Below are positions 47,126 through 56,552 of a DNA stretch of 64,000 nt, piece by piece (position 1 is the first letter of the stretch; every line of letters starts with the position of its first letter). Position numbers and translations under genes: made by a program. The notes below the pieces were generated by a model, which saw only the letters and a list, made by a program, of their open reading frames with translations, made no database searches and was not told the origin of the DNA. Origin of the DNA: an uncultured Erythrobacter sp. (GTDB taxonomy: Bacteria; Pseudomonadota; Alphaproteobacteria; Sphingomonadales; Sphingomonadaceae); the NCBI GenBank assembly GCA_947501215.1, contig CANMUS010000001.1:124001-188000 (forward strand), read 5' to 3'.

Positions 47126-47629
47126 ATGGAGCACGGCGCTCTCCTGCCCGAGGATATCGACGATCTTGCCCGGCGGGTGGTCCAGGAAAACCGCGCCCGC
47201 GGTCGCAAGGTCGTGCTGGCGGAGAGCTGCACCGGCGGGCTGGTCGCAGCGGCGCTGACCGAAATCCCCGGTTCTTCCGCCGTGCTCGACCGCGGTTTTG
47301 TGACCTATTCCAACGAGGCCAAGATGGAGAGCCTCGGCGTGCCGCTGGACATCATCGAAACCTTCGGCGCGGTCTCGATCGCGTGCGTTTGGGCGATGGC
47401 CAAGGGAGCATTGCAAAACAGCAGTGCCGACGTCGCCGTTGCGATCAGCGGGGTGGCCGGTCCCGATGGTGGGACGACACTGAAGCCGGTCGGCACGGTT
47501 GTGTTCGCGCGGGTGGTCCGGGGTCAGGAGGGCGAACCCGACGGCGAGCTCAAGCGCTTCGAACCGACCTCACGCGCCGATATCCGCCGTCAGGCGACGG
47601 TCTGCGCGCTCGAATTGCTGTTGCCGTAA
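47126..47629 (+). CDS. CinA C-terminal domain protein (nicotinamide-nucleotide amidase PncC type)
   Basis: 167 residues consisting of the CinA amidase domain alone: L-A-E-S-C-T-G-G-L-V, V-T-Y-S-N-E-A-K, G-V-A-G-P-D-G-G-T. Converts NMN to NaMN in NAD salvage. Its 3' end overlaps the COQ10-like gene by 40 bp on the other strand. Annotated from its AESCTGG motif; no competence role implied. Confidence 0.92.
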   Translation: MEHGALLPEDIDDLARRVVQENRARGRKVVLAESCTGGLVAAALTEIPGSSAVLDRGFVTYSNEAKMESLGVPLDIIETFGAVSIACVWAMAKGALQNSSADVAVAISGVAGPDGGTTLKPVGTVVFARVVRGQEGEPDGELKRFEPTSRADIRRQATVCALELLLP

Positions 47630-48048
47630 AGCGCGTCGGCGCGTGCTTCGAATGCGCCCATCATCTTGCGGAACGCGCGGTCGAAATATTGCCCGGCCAG
47701 CGCCTCGAACACCGCATTGCGAAATTCGAAATCGACGCAGAAATCGACCTCGCAGCCGCCCAGGGCCGGGGTGAAAGTCCAGTTGTTGTCGAGATCCTTG
47801 AGCGGCCCGTCGACGTAGAATACCTCGATATGCTCGGGACGGCGCTTTTCGACGCGGGACGTAAAGCGCTCGCGGATGGCCTTGAAGCCGACCAGCATGT
47901 CAGCCACCATCTCGGTCTCGCTATCCGAGCGAACGCGGGTGGCAATCACCCAAGGAAGGAATTCCGCATACCGCCCGACATCTGCGACCAGATCGAATAT
48001 CTGCTCGCAAGTGTACGGAAGGAAACGTTTTTCGCGAATGCCGGGCAT
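47590..48048 (-). CDS. START-fold coenzyme Q-binding protein (COQ10/RatA family)
   Basis: 152 residues. YfjG/COQ10 pattern: Y-T-C-E-Q-I-F-D-L-V-A-D-V-G-R-Y-A-E-F-L-P-W, later F-K-A-I-R-E-R-F-T-S-R, and LDNNWTFTPALGGCEVDFCVDFEF. COQ10 proteins carry ubiquinone; the E. coli relative RatA has been linked to ribosome association, so the role is open. Starts 3 nt inside the lipA stop, so co-translated with it. Confidence 0.88.
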   Translation of the reverse strand: MPGIREKRFLPYTCEQIFDLVADVGRYAEFLPWVIATRVRSDSETEMVADMLVGFKAIRERFTSRVEKRRPEHIEVFYVDGPLKDLDNNWTFTPALGGCEVDFCVDFEFRNAVFEALAGQYFDRAFRKMMGAFEARADALYGNSNSSAQTVA

Positions 48049-49001
48049 CAGCCGGCCTGCTTCGCCAGCTTCGCCTCGCGCGCTGCGCGCATCTGCGCGA
48101 AATCGTCGCCCGCATGATAGCTCGAACGCGTCAGGGGGCTCGAAGCCACCTGCAGGAAGCCTTTGGCGCGCGCAATCGAGCCGTACGCAGCGAACTGCTT
48201 CGGAGTCACGAATTCCTCGACCTTCGCATGCTTCGGCGTCGGCTGGAGGTACTGGCCCATGGTAATGAAATCGATGTCGGCACTGCGCATGTCGTCCATC
48301 ACCTGATGGACTTCGAGCCGCCCTTCCCCGAGCCCGAGCATGATACCGGACTTGGTGAAGATGAGCGGATTGTGGACCTTCACTTCTTCCAGCAGACGGA
48401 GCGAGGCATAATAGCGCGCACCCGGACGGATCGTCGGATACAGGCGCGGCACCGTTTCGAGGTTGTGATTGAAAACGTCGGGCCCTGCCTCGCAGATTTC
48501 CGCGATGGACTGCTTCATCCGGCCCTTGAAGTCGGGTGTCAGGATCTCGATCGTCGTGTCCGGCGTCTCGCGGCGCAGTGCGTTGATCACCTTCACGAAC
48601 TGCCCTGCCCCACGGTCAGGCAGATCGTCGCGATCGACGCTGGTGATGACGATATGCTCGAGGCCCATTGCCGCTGCAGCGGTCGCCGTATGCTCGGGTT
48701 CGAGCGGATCGACCGGCATCGGCATACCGGTCTTGATGTTGCAGAACCGGCAGGCGCGCGTGCAGGTATCGCCGAGGATCATCACCGTGGCGTGCTTCTT
48801 GGTCCAGCACTCCCCGATGTTGGGACAGGCGGCCTCTTCGCACACCGTGTGCAGGTTCAGTTCGCGCATCAGCTTGCGCGTTTCGTGATAGCCCTTGCTG
48901 ACCGGCGCCTTGACGCGAATCCAGTCGGGCTTGCGCTGGCGGGCCGGGCGTTCGCCTTCAGGCTGGGGAACTGTGGAAAGATCGTTCATGTCGCGGCCCA
49001 T
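48048..49001 (-). CDS. lipA: lipoyl synthase
   Basis: 317 residues. Auxiliary cluster [12 protein letters not shown] and radical-[12 protein letters not shown]. Inserts sulfur into octanoyl groups on E2 and E1-beta lipoyl domains, among others. GTG/ATG choice: ATG 49001 has AGGGGG upstream and is favoured over ATG 48989. Confidence 0.97.
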   Translation of the reverse strand: MGRDMNDLSTVPQPEGERPARQRKPDWIRVKAPVSKGYHETRKLMRELNLHTVCEEAACPNIGECWTKKHATVMILGDTCTRACRFCNIKTGMPMPVDPLEPEHTATAAAAMGLEHIVITSVDRDDLPDRGAGQFVKVINALRRETPDTTIEILTPDFKGRMKQSIAEICEAGPDVFNHNLETVPRLYPTIRPGARYYASLRLLEEVKVHNPLIFTKSGIMLGLGEGRLEVHQVMDDMRSADIDFITMGQYLQPTPKHAKVEEFVTPKQFAAYGSIARAKGFLQVASSPLTRSSYHAGDDFAQMRAAREAKLAKQAG

Positions 49002-49086
49002 CTAGGCCCCCTCCCCCTTCCGGGCAAGCCACATAGCTATTCGGACCCTCTTGCCAGCCGCGCAAATTCGTTGCAGCGGAGCAGGT

Positions 49087-49725
49087 ATGAAGACATTCGA
49101 CGAGATGATCGAGGGCTACGCCCGTTTCCGTGCCGGCGACTGGAAAAAGCAGCACGAACGCTGGAGCCAACTGGCAGAGGGCCAATCGCCCCAGGTGATG
49201 GTCATTTCCTGCTCGGATAGCCGGGTCGATCCGGCGCAGATCCTCGACGTGGACCCGGGCGAGATATTCGTGGTCCGGAATGTCGCCGCGCTGGTGCCGC
49301 CTTACGAGACGACGCCCGGTCGCCACGGTGTTTCGGCGGCGCTCGAATTTGCAGTCCAATTCCTCGAGGTGCGCGAAGTGGTCGTGATGGGCCACGGCAT
49401 GTGCGGGGGTTGCCAGGCGGCGCTGACGCAAGACCTTCACGGCAACGACATCGGCGAAGGCGGCTTCGTGGCGCACTGGATCGACATGCTTGACGAGGTC
49501 CGGGAGCCGATCGCTGCAGAGCACGGCACGAAGGGCCGGACCGCAGAGCAGGCGATGGAGCTTGCAGCCGTGAAGGTCAGTCTCGAGAACCTGCGGACCT
49601 TTCCGTACGTCGAGGCGAAGGAAGCGGCAGGGGACCTCAAGCTGCGCGGAGCCTATTTCGCGATCTCGGACGGGGTCCTTCATCTGCTCGATGAGAACTC
49701 CGGACAATTCTCGCCCGCACAGTAA
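49087..49725 (+). CDS. beta-class carbonic anhydrase
   Basis: 212 residues from ATG 49087. Zinc and catalytic residues: C-S-D-S-R (Cys, Asp-Arg dyad) and M-G-H-G-M-C-G-G (His, Cys). Interconverts CO2 and bicarbonate in the cytoplasm for carboxylation reactions. A longer frame from 49051 lacks support. Confidence 0.95.
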   Translation: MKTFDEMIEGYARFRAGDWKKQHERWSQLAEGQSPQVMVISCSDSRVDPAQILDVDPGEIFVVRNVAALVPPYETTPGRHGVSAALEFAVQFLEVREVVVMGHGMCGGCQAALTQDLHGNDIGEGGFVAHWIDMLDEVREPIAAEHGTKGRTAEQAMELAAVKVSLENLRTFPYVEAKEAAGDLKLRGAYFAISDGVLHLLDENSGQFSPAQ

Positions 49726-49764
49726 GCTCTTGAGTTCGAGCAGGCTGCACGCCATTGGCTGCAC

Positions 49765-50490
49765 ATGGCCGACAAAGACCTCAAGAATATCGCCCTGCTG
49801 ATCGATGCGGACAACACCACCCCCAAGGGGATCGACCCGGTCCTGACCGTCATGGCCGAACTCGGCCAGGTCAACATCAAGCGGGCCTATGGCAATTTCG
49901 CCAAGAACAATCTCTCCAAGTGGGGAGAAATCACACACAAATACGGTATCCAGCCGCAGCAGCAGTTCGATCTCACCGCCGGCAAGAACGCTACCGATAT
50001 GGCGATGACAATCGATGCCATCGATCTGCTATATCAGGGCAAGGTCGATGGCTTCGGCATCATGAGTTCGGACAGCGACTTCACCCCTCTCGTCACGCGG
50101 CTGCGGCAGGATGGGCTCGTCGTCTATGGCTTCGGCAGCACCAAGAAGACCCCCGCCGCCTTCAAGAGCGCCTGCACGCGCTTCATCGACATCGACGCGC
50201 TCATCAAGGGCGCCTCGGACGAAGCGGATACCTCTAAATCCGATAGTGGGAAGGCTAAGGCCGGGATCGACGACGAGTTGGTCGAACTGCTTGGAACGGC
50301 ATGGAAGGCAGCGCACCGCGATGACGATGGCTTCGCGCAGATGGGCGAGGTCGGGCAGATCGCGGGCAACCGCTCCAGCTTCGACGTGCGCAACTACGGG
50401 TTCAAGCGGCTCTCTGACCTTTTCGAAGCGATAGAGCAGTTCAAGATCGAGCGGCGCGACAACACCATGTGGGTCAAACGCCTCCGCTGA
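49765..50490 (+). CDS. NYN-domain (PIN-like) protein with C-terminal LOTUS/OST-HTH
   Basis: 241 residues. N-terminal NYN nuclease fold: A-L-L-I-D-A-D-N-T-T, K-N-A-T-D-M-A-M-T-I-D-A-I-D-L, M-S-S-D-S-D-F-T-P-L, the four conserved Asp sites. The last 75 residues (from IDDELVELLGTAWKAAH) look like the OST-HTH/LOTUS domain ending DNTMWVKRL. Possibly an RNA-processing nuclease; the substrate is unknown. Followed by a strong terminator. Confidence 0.88.
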   Translation: MADKDLKNIALLIDADNTTPKGIDPVLTVMAELGQVNIKRAYGNFAKNNLSKWGEITHKYGIQPQQQFDLTAGKNATDMAMTIDAIDLLYQGKVDGFGIMSSDSDFTPLVTRLRQDGLVVYGFGSTKKTPAAFKSACTRFIDIDALIKGASDEADTSKSDSGKAKAGIDDELVELLGTAWKAAHRDDDGFAQMGEVGQIAGNRSSFDVRNYGFKRLSDLFEAIEQFKIERRDNTMWVKRLR

Positions 50491-50516
50491 GTACACACTT
50501 GACTAGTGACGAACGA

Positions 50517-50552
50517 AAAGGGCGCGAACTCCGCAAGGAATTCGCGCCCTTT
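50517..50552. terminator. bidirectional intrinsic terminator
   Basis: AAAGGGCGCGAA (50517-50528) pairs with TTCGCGCCCTTT (50541-50552), 12 bp, loop about 12 nt that can extend the stem (CTCC...GGAA). A T-rich run (TTTCTT) follows in plus direction and an A-rich run precedes, so it can serve both the NYN gene and the convergent TPR gene. Confidence 0.8.
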
Positions 50553-50575
50553 CTTATCTCATGGCTCGGGTCAGA

Positions 50576-51847
50576 TCAGCCGCCCTGCTGGCCCGAATAG
50601 ACGCCCCACAGGTTGGCGATCGCCTGACGCGCGCCTTCGACCCGGTTGAAGGTCGCTTGCGCTTCGGCATAGTTGCCCTGGTCGTATTGCGCGATACCAA
50701 GGCGGGTCAGCGCCATCGGCGTGTCCGCACCAGCCATGGTGGAAGCCTTGAGGTAAAATTCCTCGGCCTCTGCAGGACGCCCCATGCTGAGCATGGCGTC
50801 ACCCGCTGCCATAACGGTGGCAAGCGTTGCGCCGGACTTGCGCGCATCGGTCAGCAAACCGTCCATATCGGCACGATCGGCCGCAGCGCGATCGGCAGCC
50901 TGCTTGCGGGTATCCACGAGATAGGCATCGTTCTCCGACAGGAAGCCCTTCGACTGGCCTTCGTCGATGACGGAAACCACTTCTGCGGGCAGACGGCGAT
51001 AGTCCGCTGCTTCGACATACTCACCATAAAGGCGGGCATCGTTTAGAGTGCCAGCGCGCCGGCCGAGACGCAGAAGGTCGAGCGTTGCAGGCTTATCATA
51101 GCCACCGGTGTTCAGCAGGATCGCAATCGCATCGCGCCAGCTGGTCTCGCTCGGGAATTCCGAAACGTACATATTGGCGAACTTGATCGCTTCCGCCTTC
51201 ATGTCACCGCGATACGCGACGGCCAGACCGCGCTTGATCCAGTCCTCTTCCAGCGTGCCACCGGCTGCCTTGCGGGCCTCCAGAGCGTTGGAGAGGTAAG
51301 CTAGGCCTTCCGCATCGCGATTCTCGGCGAAATAGGTCTCGGCAATGATCGCTTCCGGATTGTTGTCCGTATAACCGGCAGCCATCGCCGCCTCGAGAGC
51401 CGAGCGTGCGGCGGCGTAATCCTTCGCGTTATAGGCGACCTGGCCGATCATGAAGTTGTAAGGACCGACCTGCTCGGGAGCGACCTTACCGCTGGCGAGC
51501 ATCAGTTCGAGACCCTGACGGGCAAGAGCGTTGTCGTTGAATTTCTGGCCGGCATTCACGATCGCGCCGCCGGCAGCGAAGCGGTCGTCTTCATTCTCGA
51601 TTGCTGCTACCACGGCCGGGATTGCCGCCTTCACGGTCGCCGGGTCGGGCGTTTCAGCACCAAGCGCTTCCTGAAGAGGCGAATAAGCGGCGATAAAGCC
51701 TTTCGAGTAGCTCGGATTAGCTTTTTTCTGAGCGGAGGCAGGTGCTTCGAGGGCGGTGGCGGTGACCGCAGCGCCGGTCGCGAGAGCAAGGGCCATTGCG
51801 ATTGTGGAAGCCGCACCATTGGTGCGGGCGAGACGAGTGAAAATCAT
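50576..51847 (-). CDS. secreted tetratricopeptide-like repeat protein
   Basis: 423 residues with a Sec signal (long hydrophobic region, then E-A-P-A-S-A-Q). The mature part is Ala-rich helical repeats; TPR-like units are clearest at the end (SMGRPAEAEEFYLKAS, DQGNYAEAQATFNRV). Probably a periplasmic scaffold; partner unknown. The gene is bounded by the terminator at 50517-50552 and a 302-bp gap before gyrA. Confidence 0.85.
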   Translation of the reverse strand: MIFTRLARTNGAASTIAMALALATGAAVTATALEAPASAQKKANPSYSKGFIAAYSPLQEALGAETPDPATVKAAIPAVVAAIENEDDRFAAGGAIVNAGQKFNDNALARQGLELMLASGKVAPEQVGPYNFMIGQVAYNAKDYAAARSALEAAMAAGYTDNNPEAIIAETYFAENRDAEGLAYLSNALEARKAAGGTLEEDWIKRGLAVAYRGDMKAEAIKFANMYVSEFPSETSWRDAIAILLNTGGYDKPATLDLLRLGRRAGTLNDARLYGEYVEAADYRRLPAEVVSVIDEGQSKGFLSENDAYLVDTRKQAADRAAADRADMDGLLTDARKSGATLATVMAAGDAMLSMGRPAEAEEFYLKASTMAGADTPMALTRLGIAQYDQGNYAEAQATFNRVEGARQAIANLWGVYSGQQGG

Positions 51848-52149
51848 ACTTGTACTCCCAAGAGTGGTAAGGGGGGGCTAAGCGCGCGCGGCGCCGATTT
51901 TAGTCAACGAAATCGGCAATGCCGTCAGGACGCTCTCATTGCAAATCGTTCTAGGCGAAGCGGGCTGAACGGGCTTTGAATACGGCCCGTGCCGCTCGTT
52001 CAGCATGCAATTTGGAGTTCGCGCACCCATATGTGGAAAAAGCGCGCGAAACCGCCCTGTGTTCCCTCCTCTCGGTGGCAACCTGCGTGGCTTTGGCGTA
52101 ACCTCCAACCGACCAGAACATAAGCAGTTCGCAGAACGGAAAAGCTGTC
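51848..52149. other. 302-bp divergent gap, TPR gene / gyrA
   Basis: No coding sequence is convincing. Near the TPR gene is an inverted repeat CCGATTT (51894-51900) / AAATCGG (51910-51916) whose loop holds, on the minus strand, TTGACT, a possible -35; no good -10 follows. I see no clear gyrA promoter. The gyrA start is TTG 52150 with a weak purine-rich leader (GAACGGAAAAG). Confidence 0.45.
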
Positions 52150-54990
52150 TTGTCAGACGATATTGAAGTCCTTGATCCCCCTCCCTACGACGGAGGCGAC
52201 TACACGCGCATCGACATCGTCGATGAGATGAAAACGAGCTATCTCGATTACGCGATGAGCGTGATCGTCAGTCGCGCGCTGCCCGATGTGCGCGACGGGT
52301 TGAAGCCGGTGCATCGCCGCATTCTTTTCGCCAGCCAGGAAGGCGGCTTCGTCGCCGGGCGGCCCTATCGCAAGAGCGCCAAGATCGTCGGCGACGTCAT
52401 GGGCAACTATCACCCGCATGGCGACGCGGCGATCTACGACGCGCTGGCGCGCATGACGCAGGATTGGTCGCTGCGGGTGCCGCTGGTAGACGGTCAGGGC
52501 AACTTCGGTTCGATGGACCCCGACCCGCCGGCTTCGATGCGGTATACCGAAGCGCGACTTGCGCGCGTGGCCAACGCCCTGCTCGACGATCTCGACAAGG
52601 ACACGGTCGATTTCGCGGACAATTACGACCAGTCGCGGCGCGAACCGACCGTACTCCCGGCACGTTTCCCGAACCTGCTTGTCAATGGCGCGGGCGGCAT
52701 CGCGGTCGGCATGGCGACGAACATCCCACCGCACAATCTCGGCGAAGTGATCGACGGCTGCTTCGCCTTCATGGACAATCCCGCGATCACCAGCGAGGAA
52801 TTGTTCGAGATCATTCCAGGCCCCGATTTTCCGACTGCTCCCCTCATCCTCGGCAAGTCCGGTGCCCGCGCTGCCTATACCACGGGCCGCGGCTCGATCC
52901 TGATGCGCGCGCGGCACGAGTTCGAGGAAAAGCGCGGCGACCGGCGTTCGATCGTGCTGACCTCCATCCCCTTCCAGGTCGGCAAGAGCTCGCTGGTCGA
53001 GAAGATTGCCGAAGCCGCGAAGGAAAAGCGGATCGAAGGCATTTCGGACATCCGCGACGAAAGCTCGCGCGAAGGCGTGCGGGTGGTCGTGGACCTGAAA
53101 CGCGATGCCTCGCCCGAAGTCGTGCTCAACCAGATCTGGCGCTATACGCCAGCACAGGCGAGCTTCCCGGCGAATATGCTGGCGATCCGTGGCGGGCGCC
53201 CGGAAACGCTCACCCTGCGCGAATTCATCCAGGCCTTCATCGGCTTTCGCGAGGAGGTCATCACCCGCCGCACCAAGTTCGAGCTGAACAAGGCCCGCGA
53301 ACGCGCGCACATCTTGCTCGGCCTGGTGGTTGCCGTGTCCAACCTCGACGAGGTCGTGGCGATGATCCGCGGCTCTTCAAATCCGGCGGATGCGCGCGCC
53401 AAGCTGCTCGCCAAGGAATGGCCGATCGGCGATATCGCGCAATATATCGCGCTGGTCGAAGCCATCGAGCCGAGCGACGAACAGACGGGCGGCACTTATC
53501 GCTTGTCCGAGCGGCAGGTGAAGGCAATCCTCGACCTGCGCCTCCATCGCCTCACCGCGCTGGGGCGCGACGAGATCGGCGACGAACTCAAGGAACTGAG
53601 CGTCGCGATCGAAGAATATCTCTCGATCCTTGCCGATCGCGTGAAGCTCTACGGGGTGATGCGCGAAGAACTGGAAGAGATCAAAGCCAGCTACGCCACG
53701 CCACGGATCACCGAAATTGCGCCCGCCTGGGACGGTCTCGAGGACGAGGATTTGATCGAGCGCGAGGAGATGGTCGTCACTGTCACCCACGGCGGCTACA
53801 TCAAGCGGACCCCCCTGCAAGCCTTCCGCGCGCAGGCCCGCGGCGGCAAGGGCCGCAGCTCGATGGCGACGAAAGACGAAGACGCAGTCGTCGAAATGTT
53901 CGTAACTTCGACGCACAACCCTGTGCTTTTCTTCACGAATACTGGCCGCGTCTATCGCCTCAAAGTGTGGAAGCTGCCCGAAGGCGGGCCCACCACCAAG
54001 GGCCGCCCGATGGTGAACCTGTTGCCACTGGGCGACGACGAACGTGTGACCAACGTACTGCCCCTGCCCGAGGACGAAAACGAGTGGAGCGCGCTCAACA
54101 TCGTCTTCGCGACCGAACAGGGCATGGTCCGGCGTAATTCGATGGACGCATTCACCAACGTCCCCTCCAACGGCAAATATGCGATGGGCTTCGTCGAGGA
54201 CAGCGGCGACCGCCTGATCGGCGTGAAACTGCTGAGCGAGGACCAGGAAATCTTCCTGGCCTCCGATGCAGGTAAGGCCATCCGCTTCGCGGCCACCGAT
54301 GCGCGTGAAACCAAGAGCCGCACCGGCATCGGCGTGCGCGGCATGACATTGAAGGATGGCGCGAAGGTCGTCTCGTTGGCTGTGCTCGACGCCTGCGAGC
54401 GCGACACCGACGTCCGCGATGCCTATCTGCGCGCCGCGGTCTGGAAGAACAACGACACCGATCCGACGCTCGATGCCGAAAAGGTCGAGCAGATGGAGGA
54501 GTGCGAGGAGTTCATTCTGACGCTGACCGAACGCGGCTACGGCAAGATTTCCTCGGCCTACGAGTACCGTACCATCGGCCGCGGCGGCCAGGGCCTGACC
54601 AATATCGGCGAGCCGTCGAGCAATCCGAACCGCAATGGCTCCGTGGTCGGCAGCTTCCCGGTAAAGCATGGGTCGCAGCTGATGCTGGTGACCGACCAGG
54701 CGAAACTCATCCGCCTGCCAATCGATTTCCGGCACTTGCTGGAGGATGGTTTCGAGAACCACGCGGGCTATTCGATCTCGGGGCGGACCTCATCGGGTGT
54801 AAGCATCTTCAAGGTCGCGAAGGGCGAACGCATCGTCGGCGCGGCTTTGATCGACGAAACCGAAGAGCCGGAGAACGAGGCCGAGGAAAAGGTGGCGGAC
54901 GAAATCGCGGCGCGCGGCGGTCTAGAGCAGACCACCCCGCACACGACCGCGCATTCGGACAAGAACATCGATGGTGAGCCAGGCGGATGA
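52150..54990 (+). CDS. gyrA: DNA gyrase subunit A
   Basis: 946 residues, longer than E. coli (875). Catalytic Tyr132 in M-R-Y-T-E-A; quinolone-determining region H-P-H-G-D-A93-A-I-Y-D97; GyrA box Q-A-R-G-G-K-G marks gyrase rather than ParC. The start is TTG 52150 (M-S-D-D-I-E-V-L-D); there is no ATG nearby except internal. Introduces negative supercoils with GyrB. A TauD-family pseudogene begins within its last 20 bp. Confidence 0.97.
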   Translation: MSDDIEVLDPPPYDGGDYTRIDIVDEMKTSYLDYAMSVIVSRALPDVRDGLKPVHRRILFASQEGGFVAGRPYRKSAKIVGDVMGNYHPHGDAAIYDALARMTQDWSLRVPLVDGQGNFGSMDPDPPASMRYTEARLARVANALLDDLDKDTVDFADNYDQSRREPTVLPARFPNLLVNGAGGIAVGMATNIPPHNLGEVIDGCFAFMDNPAITSEELFEIIPGPDFPTAPLILGKSGARAAYTTGRGSILMRARHEFEEKRGDRRSIVLTSIPFQVGKSSLVEKIAEAAKEKRIEGISDIRDESSREGVRVVVDLKRDASPEVVLNQIWRYTPAQASFPANMLAIRGGRPETLTLREFIQAFIGFREEVITRRTKFELNKARERAHILLGLVVAVSNLDEVVAMIRGSSNPADARAKLLAKEWPIGDIAQYIALVEAIEPSDEQTGGTYRLSERQVKAILDLRLHRLTALGRDEIGDELKELSVAIEEYLSILADRVKLYGVMREELEEIKASYATPRITEIAPAWDGLEDEDLIEREEMVVTVTHGGYIKRTPLQAFRAQARGGKGRSSMATKDEDAVVEMFVTSTHNPVLFFTNTGRVYRLKVWKLPEGGPTTKGRPMVNLLPLGDDERVTNVLPLPEDENEWSALNIVFATEQGMVRRNSMDAFTNVPSNGKYAMGFVEDSGDRLIGVKLLSEDQEIFLASDAGKAIRFAATDARETKSRTGIGVRGMTLKDGAKVVSLAVLDACERDTDVRDAYLRAAVWKNNDTDPTLDAEKVEQMEECEEFILTLTERGYGKISSAYEYRTIGRGGQGLTNIGEPSSNPNRNGSVVGSFPVKHGSQLMLVTDQAKLIRLPIDFRHLLEDGFENHAGYSISGRTSSGVSIFKVAKGERIVGAALIDETEEPENEAEEKVADEIAARGGLEQTTPHTTAHSDKNIDGEPGG

Positions 54991-55935
54991 GGTCTTTCCG
55001 GTGAGACTGAAGGTCGAGCCAAGCGGCCAGGCGTGCGGTGCACGTGTTACCGGGCTCGACCTTTCCCGCCCGATCGGTCCCGAACTGGCCGCGGAAATTC
55101 GGTCGGCCTGGCTCGAACATCGCGTCCTCGCTTTTCCCGGCCGACCGGCGAACGACGACACGCTTGAAGCTTTCTCGCGCGCGATGGGCGGGTTCGGCGA
55201 GGATCCGTTTTTTGATCCTATCGAGGGCCGGTAGCACATTGCCGAGATCCTGCGCGAGGCCGACGAACAAGCCTCGCTTTTCGCCGAGAATTGGCAGAGC
55301 GACTGGAGCTTCTCGAGCATCCGCCCGCCGGGACCTGCCTGATGGCGTTCGACGCCCCGCCCCTAGGCGGCGATACCCTCTTCGCAAACCAGTTCGCGGC
55401 CTTCGATGCCTTGCCGGATGCGAAGAAGGACGAGCTTCGCGCGCTGACTGCCATTCACAGCGCGAAGCTCGCCTATGCACCCGACGGCACCTACGGCGAG
55501 AAAGATCGCGCGGGCGATCGTTCCATGGCGATCCGGCCTGATGAGAGCGCGAACGCGACCCAGAGCCATCCACTCGTCTACCGCCACCCGGAAACAAGCG
55601 AGGAAGCCCTGTTCTCGACGCTCGGTTATATCGTCGGCATCGAAGGATTGGCCCAGTCCGAGGCGCTCGCCCTGCTCACCGAATTAGCGCAGTGGCAGGC
55701 CCGCGACGAATTCATCTACCGCCATGTTTGGGAACCCGACATGCTGATTGTGTGGGACAATCGCCCCGTGGTGCACAAGGCGAACGGAGGGTATGAAGGT
55801 CACCGGCGCGAATTACATCGCACCACGATTGCCGCTTGGCGGCCTAGCTTCTCCGACTACGCAATGTCTGGACCACGCCCGTCACAATCAGGAATTGTGC
55901 GGCATAGTAGAGCGGCCAGACGAACCATTCGGTGA
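54971..55935 (+). pseudogene. TauD/TfdA-family 2-oxoglutarate dioxygenase pseudogene
   Basis: Homology is split. The first part (54971-55231; ATG 54971 or GTG 55001) has the family start GARVTGLDLSRP and ends at TAG 55232-55234, where Q is expected after EGR. The same frame continues H-I-A-E-I-L-R-E-A-D-E to NWQSDWSF, then the sequence continues in the frame one base back (P-P-A-G-T-C-L-M-A-F-D, GGDTLFANQ...) to about 55858. The iron motif H-x-D reads Q-S-D. The distal HRTTI remains. Three lesions: stop, frameshift near 55310, and loss of an iron ligand. Confidence 0.85.
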
Positions 55936-56500
55936 GCTCACCGGGAAGAGTTTGCGATTCGCGGGCGAAGATCAGCAAATCGCTCACCACAAACATGACG
56001 GCACCTATGCCCACGCGGTACCGAGGAAACCGGCTTGTCCAGGCGGCAGCGGCCATCAGTCCCACCAGCCCGCTATAAACCGTTGCAAGTTCCCAGTTCG
56101 GCAGTGGGCGCGTCATACCGACAGCGATGACAGCAGGCAAAACGATCAGAGCGAGGCCGGCAAGCCGCTGGCTAAAGCTCGTCTGCGCTCTCCGGTTCCG
56201 CAGGTACAATGCGATGGCGACGAGATGAGAAAGCGCGAATAGCCCGCCACCCACCAGAAAGCTGATCTCCAAAGCCACGTCGGCACACGCTGCAATGGCC
56301 ATAACCGCTGCGATCAGCAGCCCGTCAGTTCCCTTCCCTCGCGCGGCAGCGTAGACCGCAAGTAACCCGACCCCCGCACCTTTCCAGATCATCAGCCACG
56401 CGCCACCGATCTCGTCGTCCATGACGAAGAAATAGGTGACCGCCGCCAGCAGACTCAGCAGCAACCAGGGGCGATGATCGGCAAGGGCTTTGTGCGCCAT
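55844..56500 (-). CDS. lysoplasmalogenase-like YhhN/TMEM86 family membrane protein
   Basis: 218 residues from the ATG at 56500; an open frame extends farther upstream but into the trmFO 5' region with unlike sequence. About eight membrane segments, including YFFVMDDEIGGAWLMIWKGAGVGLLAVYA and the family pattern GAVMFVVSDLLIFA. YhhN-family members hydrolyse lysoplasmalogens; physiological role here unproven. Its end overlaps the decayed 3' end of the TauD pseudogene. Confidence 0.8.
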   Translation of the reverse strand: MAHKALADHRPWLLLSLLAAVTYFFVMDDEIGGAWLMIWKGAGVGLLAVYAAARGKGTDGLLIAAVMAIAACADVALEISFLVGGGLFALSHLVAIALYLRNRRAQTSFSQRLAGLALIVLPAVIAVGMTRPLPNWELATVYSGLVGLMAAAAWTSRFPRYRVGIGAVMFVVSDLLIFARESQTLPGELTEWFVWPLYYAAQFLIVTGVVQTLRSRRS

Positions 56501-56552
56501 ACCTTCCGCTAGGCCTTGATGCGACGGGGGGGCAAGCCCTACAGGGAGCGCA

